A DNA stretch of 64,000 bases from Daphnia carinata (Eukaryota > Arthropoda > Branchiopoda > Diplostraca > Daphniidae), in the NCBI RefSeq assembly GCF_022539665.2, contig NC_081340.1, forward strand, positions 620,001 to 684,000, in the 5' to 3' direction. Numbering within the stretch: the first letter of the stretch is position 1; every line of letters begins with the position of its first letter. Positions 32,070 to 43,629 of this stretch are shown here, piece by piece. A model generated the notes under the pieces. That model saw only the letters and a program-made list of their open reading frames with translations. It did no database searches and was not told the origin of the DNA. The position numbers were made by a program, and so were the translations under genes.

Positions 32070-34839
32070 ATGACGGATAATATTTTTTCTAGTAGGCATA
32101 AACTTTCTCGCACACCTGTATCCGCTACTAAAAGTCCTATCGAGCCAGTTATTCAAATTGATGAAGGTGTAGCCAGAACTCTTAATTTTGATAAAACTTC
32201 CACTTCAAATCTTGCTGGATCGGATAAGTTTACGGGTAATAAAACTTCGAGAAGAGCAACAGAAACTATTAGGAAATCTGCCTCTCCTGTCTTGAAGCCT
32301 AGTGCAATTCCAAATAATCCCCAGCTAAGGAAGTTAAGATCGAACTCTGCGTATGAGTTGGTAAAGCCAGTAGACCTTTCAAACGTTCGCAAACCACGAG
32401 CCCAAAGTAAAGCTGATACCTCGACGGTAAGAAATTCTCCTTCCTTCATAGTCCAACTAGTAAACCGTCTTTCACCCAAGAAAACCGTTTCCACAAACAC
32501 TTCCCCAACAAACGCTTTTTTGAACAAGTCTCGGGTTTTTTTGCAAAAAAGAAGACAACCAATGGAAGACCAGCTCAACGTCAACCTCCAGCACCTGTTC
32601 CAAGAGATCAAGAAGAAAGGGGACAGCATCTTCCAACTACCGAACAGCCAGCTTCCGTTCCTACTGCTAGCCATCAAGAGCTTCAAGGAGAGGGAGAAGG
32701 ATTTCCAATCGAGCGACCCGAAAATCTGGGATCATCTTGTCGCGTTGATGCGCGACATTCAGAGGAATTACGACGCCGGAAAATTAACACTGACGGATTG
32801 GAAACAACCGAAGACACTTCTGAAGTATCTGACATCCATTCTGGAGGTGAAAGCCAGTGTACCGATCACGAAGAAGACGAAGAAGCAGACAGAGGAAATT
32901 GTGACGGAGCTCAAGGAAATTTTCACACGACACGCGAGACAGGTTCTGACTTGCCTACACGGACAAATTTACAACATAATAGACCTTCAAGTGGTCACAC
33001 CAACAACAAAGCGAGAACTATTCGGCTTCGTTCCAAGACGGGACATCACCGACAGAGACGAGGACGGGAGGACGGGAGGACGGGAGATACGTGGAAATCA
33101 TCACCAAAGTGAGCGACACATCCCTTCATCTGGAAGAGATCTTGCTGGCGTCCCAACGAACGTTCCTGAAGGAAGTAGCCAACCTAGCGGCATACCTAAA
33201 GAAACTACAACTCATCAACAATTTGGAGGTACTACAGCCGGAAATCATATTCCTTTTGGAGAAACTGAACAATTTTCCGGAAGCCAACAACCCGTTCTTC
33301 GCACAGCAGGCGAGCGACATCAAGCCAATAATCACGCAAACGGAACAAAATTGAGACCAACTAACATCCAACAAACATCGCCGCTGTCGGGAAGCATTCC
33401 AAAGAGGAAACGGTCGCGCAGAAGAAACTATCATTTCAATCAGTCACAAACCCTACACTGTCCTACGTACCCTTTACCCTGTCCTCGAGCCCGCCCACCC
33501 AGCCAGTCGGATACAACGCAGGGGAATTTAAGGCAATTACGAACGACATTTCAGAACACCCTCAGAATTCACAGGGAAGAACTTTGAATTTTTTAAAATT
33601 TAATCCAAACATGGCGGAATCTTGTTCTCCATCAAGAGCGGCCACGGTCGATGATTTGAACGATTTCCAAAATAATCAACACACTTTTTCCCGTTTACAG
33701 CTACTTCCTTCTTTTTCTGGAAATCCCCTGGTGCGTTTTGACTCCTGGTTAGAATCTTTTGAAAGTATAGTAGAAGGATCAAGTTGGTCTGAGGGGAAAA
33801 TTATTCAGATGTTAAGGGCAAAATTGGCTGATAAAGCTTTCTCGATTGCTCAGGCAACTTTGAAGGGTCATCCTCACAACTATGCTTTAATTAAAGAATC
33901 TCTTCTTGATCATTTTCATGGTGACGAAAATGCTGATTTTTATCAAAAGAAGTTCAATAAAGCTAAGCGTAAGCCAGGGGAAAAGATTATAGAATATGCT
34001 CATCGTTTGCAGGAAATTTTCAAACGCGCGTATCCTGTAGGCTATTCAGAAGCATCTTTTGCTATAATTCTTATGCAAAAATTTATAGAGGGGTTGGATT
34101 CCAAATTACAATCGAAAGTTAAATATAAAGAATTTAAGAATTTTAATGATCTTATTTCGGCAACACGAATGTATGCATTGCGACTGGAAGCCATGGAAAC
34201 GGATAGGGAAAAACATAATTTTATTAGGGCAGTGACTGAGCCTCCGGACACAAAGACGCAGAATTAAAAGAACTAAAGGAAATAGTATTGGAGCAAAAAG
34301 AATTCGTCAGAAATGCCGTAGCAAATATCAGACAGGGAAGCAAACAAGTCGATGACCCAAAAACTGAAAAGGAGGAAATTAAGAGCGCACTTCTGGAGCT
34401 AACGCAAGCGGTAAGGCAATTGCAATTTGATAAAAACGTATCAAGTGCACCCTATAAGAAGCAAGTTTCGTTCCAAACTAGTAACAGTAGCCAGGATAGG
34501 AATTGGAGACCTCCGCAGCAGAATAACAATAACAATGGCGCACAACCTTTCAATAAATTCCCGGATAGGCCTACAGCTCATAAAACCCCTTTTTCAAAAC
34601 CAGCTGGTGATTCCAACCATAAGCCTACACAGCCACAGCTGATTTGCAATTTTTGTGGATATAAGGGTCATTCTCAGACAAATTGTTACAAATATCAACG
34701 GCAAAGTTTGGAACAAGCTCAGCCACCAATATGCTATTCATGTCGGGAAATTGGCCATAAATCAAACAACTGTCCAAAGGCAAAAAACCAGAGTAGGCCT
34801 AACATTCCAGGTCCGCCTCCGAATCAGAGAAACCAATAG
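32070..34839 (+). pseudogene. Truncated G1 copy: gag
   Basis: The ORF 32070-33587 (505 codons) runs from the Gag N-terminus through the helical overlapping frame. The third GGACGGGA unit then shifts it back into the gag frame (IPSSGRDLAGVPTNVPE). Capsid-like 33584-34267 and zinc-knuckle 34288-34839 ORFs follow as in the first copy. This copy shows the Gag-frame text that the first copy hides, and is useful for comparison with G2. Confidence 0.8.
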
Positions 34840-34943
34840 GTATCAACTGTAACTTCGGGTCAGTTGATAGGGAGCCTCCGTTTAAACCCCGACAAGTCGC
34901 AAAATTAACAACCATAACGAATGAATCGACACCGAGAATTCCA

Positions 34944-36319
34944 TTGAAAATTCATCAGATCCCATTTCAAGCATTATTCGATACAGGAGCGTCTAAGAGT
35001 ATTATTCATGAGAAATTATTTAAGAAATTACCCCAAAGAGGTCAAGTGATCTGCAGTCAACTTGATTTTGATTTATACGATGTAGGTGAGAAAAAATTAC
35101 ACACGCTGGGGAGCGTTACTTTACCCGTGCGATACGGAGAGTCAGTTTGGGAACAAGAGTTTATTGTTACAAATGGTGTTTCTGAGGACTGTATCCTTGG
35201 ATGGGACGCAATCCAGAAACACGGATTTCGGCTTGATGGAGAAGCCAAGAGCATTTATTTAGCAAGAGATAAGCAGGGATCAGCTATTTCTAGCATTCCG
35301 GACATGGCAGTTACTTCGGTCAAAAAGACGACGTTATCTCGTCAGACTTCGCTAGTAATTGCCGCGCAAATGAAAGGGTCATTTCCGTTTGTTCCGCCGA
35401 ATACAGCTTTTATATTTACCCCAGCAGAAGATTTGCCGGCCGGCGTTTTTATTGAGGAGTTCGTAGGAAAAGTATCGAGAGATGGAAAATATAATATTCT
35501 AGTTGAAAATCATTCGTTAAATCAAGTCAAAATTCCGAGGGATACGAAGTTAGGTGGCATCGAAGTTACTACTCGAGCGATCGGAAAAATTTCTTTAAAT
35601 AAAGTTGAGGACAGGCCTAACGTAGTAAAAGAGCCTATTGTAATTCCGGAGGTCGACCCTGAATTTCAAACACAGCTCGCTAAATTATTAAATGACTTTC
35701 ACGACTTGTTCGCTGCAAAAGATTCAGAATTAGGCAACACAGATCTTATAAAACATACAATTGATACACAGGGACGAGGCCCTATTCGACAACGCCCTTA
35801 CAGAGTTACGAATAATCAAAGAAAATTATTAGAGGATAAGGTACAAGAAATGCTTGACGCAGATGTAATTCATAATTTTCCATGCATTCGCCATGGGCTT
35901 CACCTGTGGTTTTAGTTGAGAAAAAAGTGGAGAAGTCAGGTTTTGCGTCGATTATCGAAAATTAAATAGTATCACAAAGAAAGATTCTTTTCCTATGCCA
36001 AGGATAGATGAAACATTGGATAAATTGTATGGGAAGAAATTTTTCACTACTCTCGATTTAGCCGCTGGATATTGGCAAATTCAGGTAGATGAGCCAGCAA
36101 TAGAAAAAACAGCATTTGTTGTAGAAAATAATCTTTACGAATTTAAGCGTATGGAATTTGGCTTGTGCAATGCACCTGCCACATTCCAAAGACTAATGAA
36201 TTATGTACTGAAAGACGTTTTAGGAAGTAAGGCATTAGTTTATTTGGATGATGTGATAATTTTTTCTGATAATTTCGAAGACCATTTGAGGGATATTCGT
36301 GAAATTTTTCAACTGCTAC
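34944..36319 (+). pseudogene. Truncated G1 copy: protease and partial RT
   Basis: Protease ORF 34944-35915 (LFDTGASKSIIHE) is nearly identical to the first copy. RT is readable to YLDDVIIFS and EIFQLL, then is cut at 36318-36320. A one-base deletion at about 35921 moves the start of RT out of frame. The copy cannot be functional. Confidence 0.85.
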
Positions 36320-36960
36320 ATATTCAAACCAATCTTTGGTAGGGAACTGATGTCTCACGAACACTTTCAAATCCCACTCACAGGGTTTTCTTCCACCAAC
36401 AGTATAATCATTACCCGTACAATAAATATTGCCCATCCAAGGAAATCCAAGTTGATGGGACCATTGATGTAACTGTGACCTTTTCGCAATCTTCAGTTTC
36501 CTCTTCAGTTGCAACCAATGTAAGCAATACATTGTTTGAATTTTTCTTCCCTAGAATAGTTGCATGAGTTTGTTCGCTTTGGTCTTTCGGTTTCCCAATT
36601 TGCTTGTACGTCCCTAGCCAAAAGGTCTGCAAACGTCCGACCTTGTGACACAATCATGAAAACAAGTTATTAATCCAAAAAATGAAATAGCATAACTATG
36701 GTTTGCTTAATCTAAATTGGAATGCTGGGTGGCAGTTATTTTCAACATTGGCTTTTGAGCTTTCGGTTTGCTTTCTCTTGCGACCTGTTGGTAATGGGGG
36801 CTTTGATAGTATTTTACTGGACATTGTTGCTGATGCCAAATGTAGCACTAGAAAACAAATAAATATTAATTGAAATTTAGAATGCTTGCTACAAAAATGT
36901 AAGGACGGATGACATAAGTTGTTCTTTGCCATTGTCACACATTTAAAAACGTTTACCATG
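36320..36960 (-). pseudogene. Gene A, 5' exons
   Basis: The minus strand begins near 36838 (MSSKILSKPPLPTGRKRKQ) and then, after a likely intron, continues at 36411-36653 with KNSNNVLLTLVATEEE and TSMVPSTWISLDGQYLLYG. A frame change there, or a splice donor GGGTAATG, leads to GGRKPCEWDLKVFVRHQF and PTKDWFEY, at the border with the G1 insertion. Across the insertion the sense continues at 18129 as IKQIIYPNNRT and splices to VLYLKAKSD. The VP-x-x-W and aromatic pattern suggests the N-terminal domain found with DUF4806-type proteins; uncertain. Confidence 0.5.
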
Positions 36961-37523
36961 TATGTAAGAAAGTTTTTAATTTTTCATGGTGTTCAGTTTT
37001 AACTTATAAATACTTACCTATACAAGTTACATAATCCTCAAGTAAGTTTAAATCAGCAAAGCAGCAGCACTTCTCAGCTATTCAGAAAACAGGTTAACAC
37101 GAGATCACTATGATGACGCTGACGCAATGTCGCTCGATGGCTTGCAAAATGACCTTGTTTCGAGCCACCACCGCTATGTTTTAGCTTTTATTGTTTTATG
37201 GTGGAATGACCTAGTGTCATCTCGCTAAACTATGAAACTATTATGTGGAAAACCTGTGTATCGATGTGATATTGTTTCAGTGTTTACAATAATTATTTCG
37301 TTTGCTTTCAAATGAAGTGTAATTTTAGAAGTAAAACTAACGCTACACGTATTGGCGTTAATATGGAAAAATGAAATTTTATATTTTTCGCATTTATATA
37401 ATTTTATTTCGAATTTTTGTTTATTGGTATTTATATACAATCACGGCAACGGTTATAGCAACTTTTTTTGTAATATTATATGTACTAGCAGAATACAAAC
37501 AATCTTCAATTTTAAACAATAAA
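36961..37523. other. Divergent promoter region between genes A and B
   Basis: No ORF. Genes A (minus) and B (plus) point away from each other across this stretch, so it should contain both promoters and possibly transposase binding sites. TATAAATAC-like strings occur at about 37007. Confidence 0.4.
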
Positions 37524-39373
37524 ATGAGTGAATCATCTTCAGCTCTTTACAAGAACAAGTAGTAATAGAAAATGATGAATTATTTGTTGTTACAAAGGTA
37601 ATATTTGCATTATAAAATCCAGCCGTTTATTCTTATCAGGCTTTTTCTTGTCATAGGAGAGCTGTACATCGGATGACACTCCATATTATATGAATGTTGC
37701 AAGTGACCACAGGCCTTCTTCTGTTGGTGAGTGTACATCTGAAGAAAAAAATGTTGGTGATGTGTCTGTTGATGAATACACAAACGCAGAAGCCACTTTT
37801 CATTCTATTGTAGGCAAATATCATAAGGCTACAATTACTTTAAAAGTAATATTGCAGCATTGGGCGTGTTCTACTGGTTGCGAACAGGCGCACGTAACCT
37901 TGCTACTAAAACTATTGAAACATTTCAATCCCGAGGCAAATTATTCAAGTTTGCCGGCCACTTGAGCTACACTTCTTTGGTATGACCAAAAAGATTTTGT
38001 CAGTTACGTCATAAGTGATGATTATCCCCTAGAAAGTGAAAGAGACACGACACACACGGAATTCATCGCTGAATCAGCAATCGCGTCAGCAGAACATCTT
38101 ACAAGTGTTGCTGATAACGAGATTTCTAATAATGCTACATCACAGCAGCAACAAATGGCATGTCGTCAAGATCAAACATCATTAGACAAGACAGAAAAGC
38201 ATTCCTTCTTGTACAAACCAGATGTGTTTCCTGATTGTCGTGGGAAATATGTGCATTTTGGCATTGAGGCGGGTATAGCTGGAGATTCACCTGGCGTATA
38301 CCATAGACATTCCGACTTACTTCAATTACTCTCCATTTATAAAGAAGACCGAAGCATGTTACCAACGTACATTAAGTCAAAGGTTATTTTCACATTTTTT
38401 ACACGTACAGATTTAAATTTATATTAAAACTAATTTTTGTTTATAAAATATACGTTTTAATTATTAATAATACGTTTTAGATTGAAAAGATGGACTTAAA
38501 TAAACGCTCCAAGGACGCTTAGATAATTTATCACAGCGAAAAGAAAAACGAAATGCAATTGGTGGTCACCAAATGTATTCGAACGAAGATAATATTCAGT
38601 TTTCAACTGCCAAAGAAGGTAACGAAACCTCTCCAACCTATTGCCAACTCCCTCACTTTGTTGTAGACGCCAATATCGATGGGGTAAAATTGGCTAACAA
38701 CACAGAAATAGTACAATTTATCCCGATTTTGTTCATGATACATTCAGTTGCTAAAACAAGTTCCCCCGATGCGATTGTGAAAATCTTGTTGAATTCTAAA
38801 CCGTTTGTGGTTGGCATGTATCATGGTAGAAAAAAACCCAACATTCGGCTATTTCTTCGAAAAACTATTTCAGAATTGAAACGCTTACATCCCAACAACA
38901 GAAATGAAAAAGAAACTGCCGGAAGGCAGTTTACCGTTCTACTTCGATGTGTACGAACTGACGGGCCAATGCGATCGTACTTGAAGAGAATAAAAGGACA
39001 CTCTGGATATTATGCGTGTGAAAGGTGTGTTCAGAAAGGCTGTAGATTGAAGCATCAGAAGAAAAAGTTAAACAATGGAAGAAAGAGCAACGCAAGAAAA
39101 AGAAAAGGAAGAAAAAATGAGGTTACTATTCAGATGAGAAAAGTTAATGCACCATTACGGTATGATGAAGATTTTTTAACATATCACGTAAACAGTGATT
39201 GTGAAGACGACCACATTCCAAACATTGCTGATGTTAGTCCGTTTCTCGAAATTGATTTCCCAATGGTAACTGGTTTCGTTATTGATAGCATGCACACCTT
39301 GCTGGCTGGAAGTTTTTTGCGCCTTCTTGAAGGTATGGTTCACGTACCGAATGAGGGAAAGTTGAGTGCATCG
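37524..39373 (+). pseudogene. Gene B, CACTA-like transposase, 5' part
   Basis: Transposase gene of the large DNA transposon. The first exon may start at MSESSSALYKN (37524). The ORF at 37690-37965 has ILQHWACSTGCEQAHVTLLL, a family-typical N-terminal helix, and ends at an in-frame TGA. The frame continues to GKYVHFGIEAGIAGD (38238-38282). After an intron, 38573-39372 holds the catalytic-type blocks VVDANIDGVKLANN, VVGMYHGRKKPNIR, CVRTDGPMRSYLKRIKGH followed by SGYYACERC, and VIDSMHTLLAGSFL. These match the DDE core and zinc-binding segment of animal CACTA/EnSpm-like transposases. It is cut after KLSAS by G2 with an ATCG duplication (39370-39373 and 53352-53355). Confidence 0.75.
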
Positions 39374-40106
39374 TGTAAAGCATCTTCCCGTGTAGGAAGA
39401 TGGACTTCACGGATTAAGACAATAAATGTAAATTGAACTCGAGGCGTTTTACCCACAATGACGTATGCGTTTATTGTAAGCTAAGACATAAGAATTAAAA
39501 AGGTAAGAGAACAAAAGATAAGAAGAAACATTCGGGAAAACAGTTAAAAGAAAGAACAAATAGACAGGGGGTCTTACCGTGAACTCACGAGTGAAAGAAT
39601 GGAAGAAAACGACACAAGGCGAACTTGGATTTCAGCTTCCACACGAGCGATACACAGCAAGAGTTCAGATTCGTAAGAATCTGACAATCAATGTCCGGGA
39701 TAGCTCGGGACAAGAACGAATTCTAACTCAAAGTTTTAGGCAAGGAAACATTAAGCAAGACACAATACTACTCAATAAAGCGGGGAAGATTGACTTAAGA
39801 CGACTATTTGGCACGGCTGCAACTACTTGTCTGATTTCCGTCAACTGCTAGGTTTATCACGAAACTTTGCATACTACAAGAGTGGCGTGATTGGGCGGAG
39901 CTTGTGCATTCACGCGGCAGCCAATTAAACGATGCCGTTTGATGTGGCGTGATGTTGAGGCGTATCGTCTGCGTGTGTCAGCTGCAGGTGTTCATTTGGG
40001 TCAGCTGCACTGCGTATATAGTGTTGCAATTGCCATGTCCAGACTTGCGTTTACTACTGAAGCAAAAGCGTGAAAAAGTTAAAGTAATATGTTCGGCTTC
40101 GTTACA
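39374..40106 (-). repeat. G2 3' LTR
   Basis: 733 bp, bounded by TG...CA in either orientation (plus-strand TGTAAAGCATC to CTTCGTTACA). It matches 52623-53351. A TATATA string at 40015-40020, read on the minus strand, is a candidate promoter box. Confidence 0.95.
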
Positions 40107-40139
40107 TCACTCCCGGCGGCGTGAGATTACGTCCCGTAA

Positions 40140-41838
40140 TCAGAGTTGATGCATCGGAATCGATTCGGGAGCCACAGGTCTTGGATCATCGGAAGGGCGA
40201 CAGCATACAGCCCAGATGAGTGTAAAAAGACCGCAGGCGTAACATATGCGTAAGAAGAGAAGCACTAAGAGACATAATATGCCGATGAAGAAGTAATTTG
40301 TGATGGTGTCCCACCAAGATGTATAAGTTCCGACACTAGCCGATGTCATTAAGACATTCGATGCACTGTATTTGTGGCGTAAGGCAAATTCAGGCGGAGC
40401 ATGTTCATTAATCGCGGCGGCTATATCGGCCATAATGTTCATATGATTTAGCATATTGTCGGTATATGCCGGGTTGCTTCGATGTTCGTAGTCGAAGAAT
40501 TCGACATTTTCATACCGAAAAGAATGCGCAACCGTCTGTTCTGGTAACACAATGTTTGCTTCAATTGGTAACCAGGTTTCGTTACGGTAGGCATAAGGTT
40601 TGTCGTTAAAATTAACAAAACCATTAGTCCAGTAACAAGGGGAATATTTCACAAGTTCCCATCCGTCAAGATTAATAGTGTAATTTTGAAATTTCGGTTG
40701 CGGTCCGCAAGATGTCAGTATAGTCTCAAATGTAACATTTAAAGCCTTACATTGAATCAGCACAACCGTTTTTCCAAAGGCTTGTAATTTTGTGCACTGC
40801 GGTAAATTTAACTGCGAAGCTGCTAACCATCCGTTATATTGAGCAGTTGTAACAGCCCTTTTCGTGTTTGGCGTGGCGAGCCTCACATTGCATTAGTCGA
40901 ATTTGTCTTGCCAATTCATTTTCATGATCGGTAAGTTGGTCTCGAATATATTGTATATTCGCGGGTACGTTTAGATTTTCGTCGGTAGATGGCGCTGGGG
41001 TCTCCAAAGTGGCTGTTAAATTTTCCATGATGGCCGCCGTCGAAACGGTGAGTTTTGATTGGCCAATGATCTCAAACGACGAAGTTTTATTGGTGCATTC
41101 GTTTTGTAGGGAGGCACAGCGTTGTATAGGCGTCAAATGAAAATCAAGTTGGTGGGCGTCATCTTGGAGCCTGAAAATTATTTCGTCACCCGGTAGACGG
41201 ACCAGTGTACCCATTCCATCTTCCACTAGTCGGGTTTTCGGTTTAGTCTTCTGTGTATAGGTTTTATCCCAAATCAGTGTTAAGTGATTGTGTGATAAAT
41301 TTCCAGTAGTGGCAGAAGCTGTTCCGATTGGAGTTGTAAAATCGGCGTCTTCGTGTTGCTGAAAAAGTAGCACTTTCTCCAGAACACAGTTTATAATTTC
41401 AGAATCAATTGTTTGTAACCACTATCCGAAAATGTCAGGTTCTTGATCAAATACAAATTTATCGTCTGAAAAAGTCATCCGATTTTCGTCACAACGTTTA
41501 TGGTTAATCATTTCGTTACACTCGGCGGGTGAAGTGTCAATCGAAATTTTATCCGGCACTACCACTAGTTGACCAAAAAAGTTCATGGTGATGCGCCGTA
41601 TATTCTTCCATCTTGCGCAAATATATCCGGAAAATTTAGCCGCGGCACGTTCTTCGCTATAAATCGCATATTTCACCTTCACGGCCTTATTATCGGGCGC
41701 AATTGCTTGACAATTATCGTCGGAGAATCGGAGTATTCCCGTCTTTAATGGTTCGGAACAGTCGCATACGGTTGTTTGAAATGCCTGCGAGTGTAACCCG
41801 TAAAGGCATAGCAACAGTATGAAAGGAATCAGCGACAT
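40140..41838 (-). pseudogene. G2 env-like glycoprotein gene (interrupted)
   Basis: Counterpart of the G1 env-like gene on the minus strand. It opens at 41838 with a signal peptide (FILLLCLYGLHSQAF), followed by CDCSEPLK and a cysteine-rich ectodomain with N-glycosylation sites. The final ORF, 40140-40886, includes a hydrophobic membrane span at about 40215-40290 and a basic/proline tail. One in-frame stop occurs at about 41420 and one frame change near 40860. These lesions do not coincide with those in G1, so env was intact in the common ancestor. It presumably mediates membrane fusion in a virus-like life cycle; not shown by sequence alone. Confidence 0.7.
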
Positions 41839-43206
41839 TTTCTATAGAGGGCATATAGTAAGCATTACAGTCAATATCAAACAGAGGAAGGTATAGATAA
41901 AAGCATTACACAACATAATGTGGGTTTCTTAAACTAGGGGAGTAATGTAAAAGAAGAAGGTAAAATATAAAAAAAAAAAAGCGGAAGCGGAAAGTATATA
42001 TGACGGCAATCGAAAAAGGTCAACGCTCTCCCGTCGGCCTTTAAACAGTTGCCGATGGTCGCGAGCGAGTAAAAATACGCATATAAGGCATAGAAAAACG
42101 CGTTTTATCGGGTATACAGGGGAATATGTTTACGTCATAACTGGTGTCATCAGGAAGAGGAACAGACAATCTCCATGATGCCGAAGAAAATTCTCGAAAA
42201 TAATGAATCGTTTAAACAGGAGGATAAAAAGATGCAGGTTACAATTTAAAGACGGAAAGGCACATAGGGACCACGTTCAATTAGTTAAACAAAGGGCGTA
42301 TACAGATAGGGTAAAAGGCAAGTGAAACACGAGCAAGGGGAAAGAAAAGGCCGCGCTTGGTGGGCTTGAAGGGTGCATTTTTCCTAAGCTCAACGCAAGG
42401 CGTGACACAGGTGCTAACAGGTCAATGACAGAGTGCTCAGTTGTGATGCTGGGGGTTCGAGGCTCGAATCCTCAGTAGAACTAGATAACTCATCCATCAA
42501 GAAGGGTGCTAAACTACGCAAAATGTTACATTCGTTATCTATTATCAAAAATAAACGACGTGGAATTTAGGTTTTTGTTTTCTAAGTCCAACACATGAGA
42601 AATGGTATGGGGAAAGAAACAAAATGACGCTAAAAAGGGGAACGAACATCTGGAGGGAAAAGGAACCGGCTTATGCGAGACAAGGGACATTTGTCGCAGA
42701 CACAAGAGGTTGGGGTAAAATATGCGTAAATTTCTTTTGAAATATATGTAGGCTTATGGGGTATATGGACTATTGTCTCCCTTTTATATATATATATATA
42801 TATACGAAGACCAAAGAGAGAAGGAAAAAATAGGGAAAAGACTTTGTTAACGAATTTCAAGAAAACCTACGGCAAGTAGGGAATATTGCGGCAAAAAGAA
42901 AAGGGCAAACAAATTTAGAATTGGACTTAGACAATTTACTGAACGTAGGGCATAGCGCAAACGCGGAAAATAACTTTGATATTTTTCCTAGGTGTAAGTA
43001 TATGTGTTTTTTGTAGTTTTCCGTTACTCCGACCCCTTCTCTTTTTTTGCCTGACTCTAGCTAGTGGGTTAGTTCATTTATAGAGATATATATGAACAAG
43101 GGCAAGTAACTAGTTTTTTGTCTGATTTATTTGTTGAGGGCAAGAACGGATACAAAACAGGCATGAGATAATGAATCAAATGTAAATGCAAAGGTCTTCC
43201 TTTTTT
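41839..43206 (-). other. G2 non-coding leader before env
   Basis: About 1.4 kb without a gene, purine-rich on the plus strand (pyrimidine-rich in element sense), like the G1 leader. It contains a (TA)n run at about 42786-42804 and a T-arm-like string GAGGCTCGAATCCTC at 42459-42473 on the plus strand. Confidence 0.5.
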
Positions 43207-43608
43207 TCAATTTTCCTCTTGCGATGATGGGCGGCGATTTGCAGGGTCCAAATCGAGAATTGCTTCGTAAACTTCTGTGGCCCTCTGCCAGTCTTGTTGT
43301 TCGATTAGCTGGACGAGTTCCTCCGTCCGAGATTTTGTGAGACGAGCTCCTCTCCAGCGGTTCTGGAGATGGTGTTCCATATCCATCAGCCGCCTTCGGA
43401 ACGGGCGTTGATTGTCGATGGAGTTTCTTCCGCACTTTGCGCTTACGGCTCGGTCGACGTCTTCTTTTGTCGAAGTGGTGCTGGTAGCTTCTTGGACTAC
43501 TATGTTTTCCCTGGTCTTAGGATTGCGCCGAACGCGTTCGATCTGGGGTATCTGCGGACGACGAAAGTTGTTCGCAGCCATTTTAGAATAGTTGTGTGTC
43601 AGCTTCAC
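43207..43608 (-). CDS. G2 accessory ORF 2
   Basis: Open minus-strand frame of 133 codons; the first ATG at 43581 gives MAANNFRRPQIPQ, about 124 residues. The N-terminal half is basic and S/T-rich, then arginine-rich (NQRPFRRRLMDMEHHLQNR). The C-terminal part has the accessory-family motif: ELVQLIEQQDWQRATEVYEA then ILDLDPANRRP. It ends shortly after and lacks the CxxC end of the G1 homologue. Its position (second ORF after pol) and motif make it the counterpart of 27119-27793. Confidence 0.65.
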   Translation of the reverse strand: MKLTHNYSKMAANNFRRPQIPQIERVRRNPKTRENIVVQEATSTTSTKEDVDRAVSAKCGRNSIDNQRPFRRRLMDMEHHLQNRWRGARLTKSRTEELVQLIEQQDWQRATEVYEAILDLDPANRRPSSQEEN

Positions 43609-43629
43609 TCTTTTTCTCCTGGTCTGTAG

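Larger units (their letters stand above)
32036..36319 (+). mobile_element. Second, truncated G1 internal region in tandem
   Basis: This near-identical copy of G1 from the PBS to the middle of RT follows the shared LTR. Differences from the first copy include one more 8-bp GGACGGGA unit (about 33062-33085), a shorter glutamine-rich stretch (about 33355-33365), and a one-base loss in the A-run at 35921. It stops abruptly in RT after AACTGCTAC at about 36318 and passes straight into gene A sequence. RNase H, integrase, accessory genes, env and the final LTR are missing. Confidence 0.93.

Noticed and set aside
36143-36320. Part of the minus-strand ORF 36143-36532 lying in G1 sequence
   Set aside because: It is an accidental extension of gene A's frame into the truncated Gypsy end.
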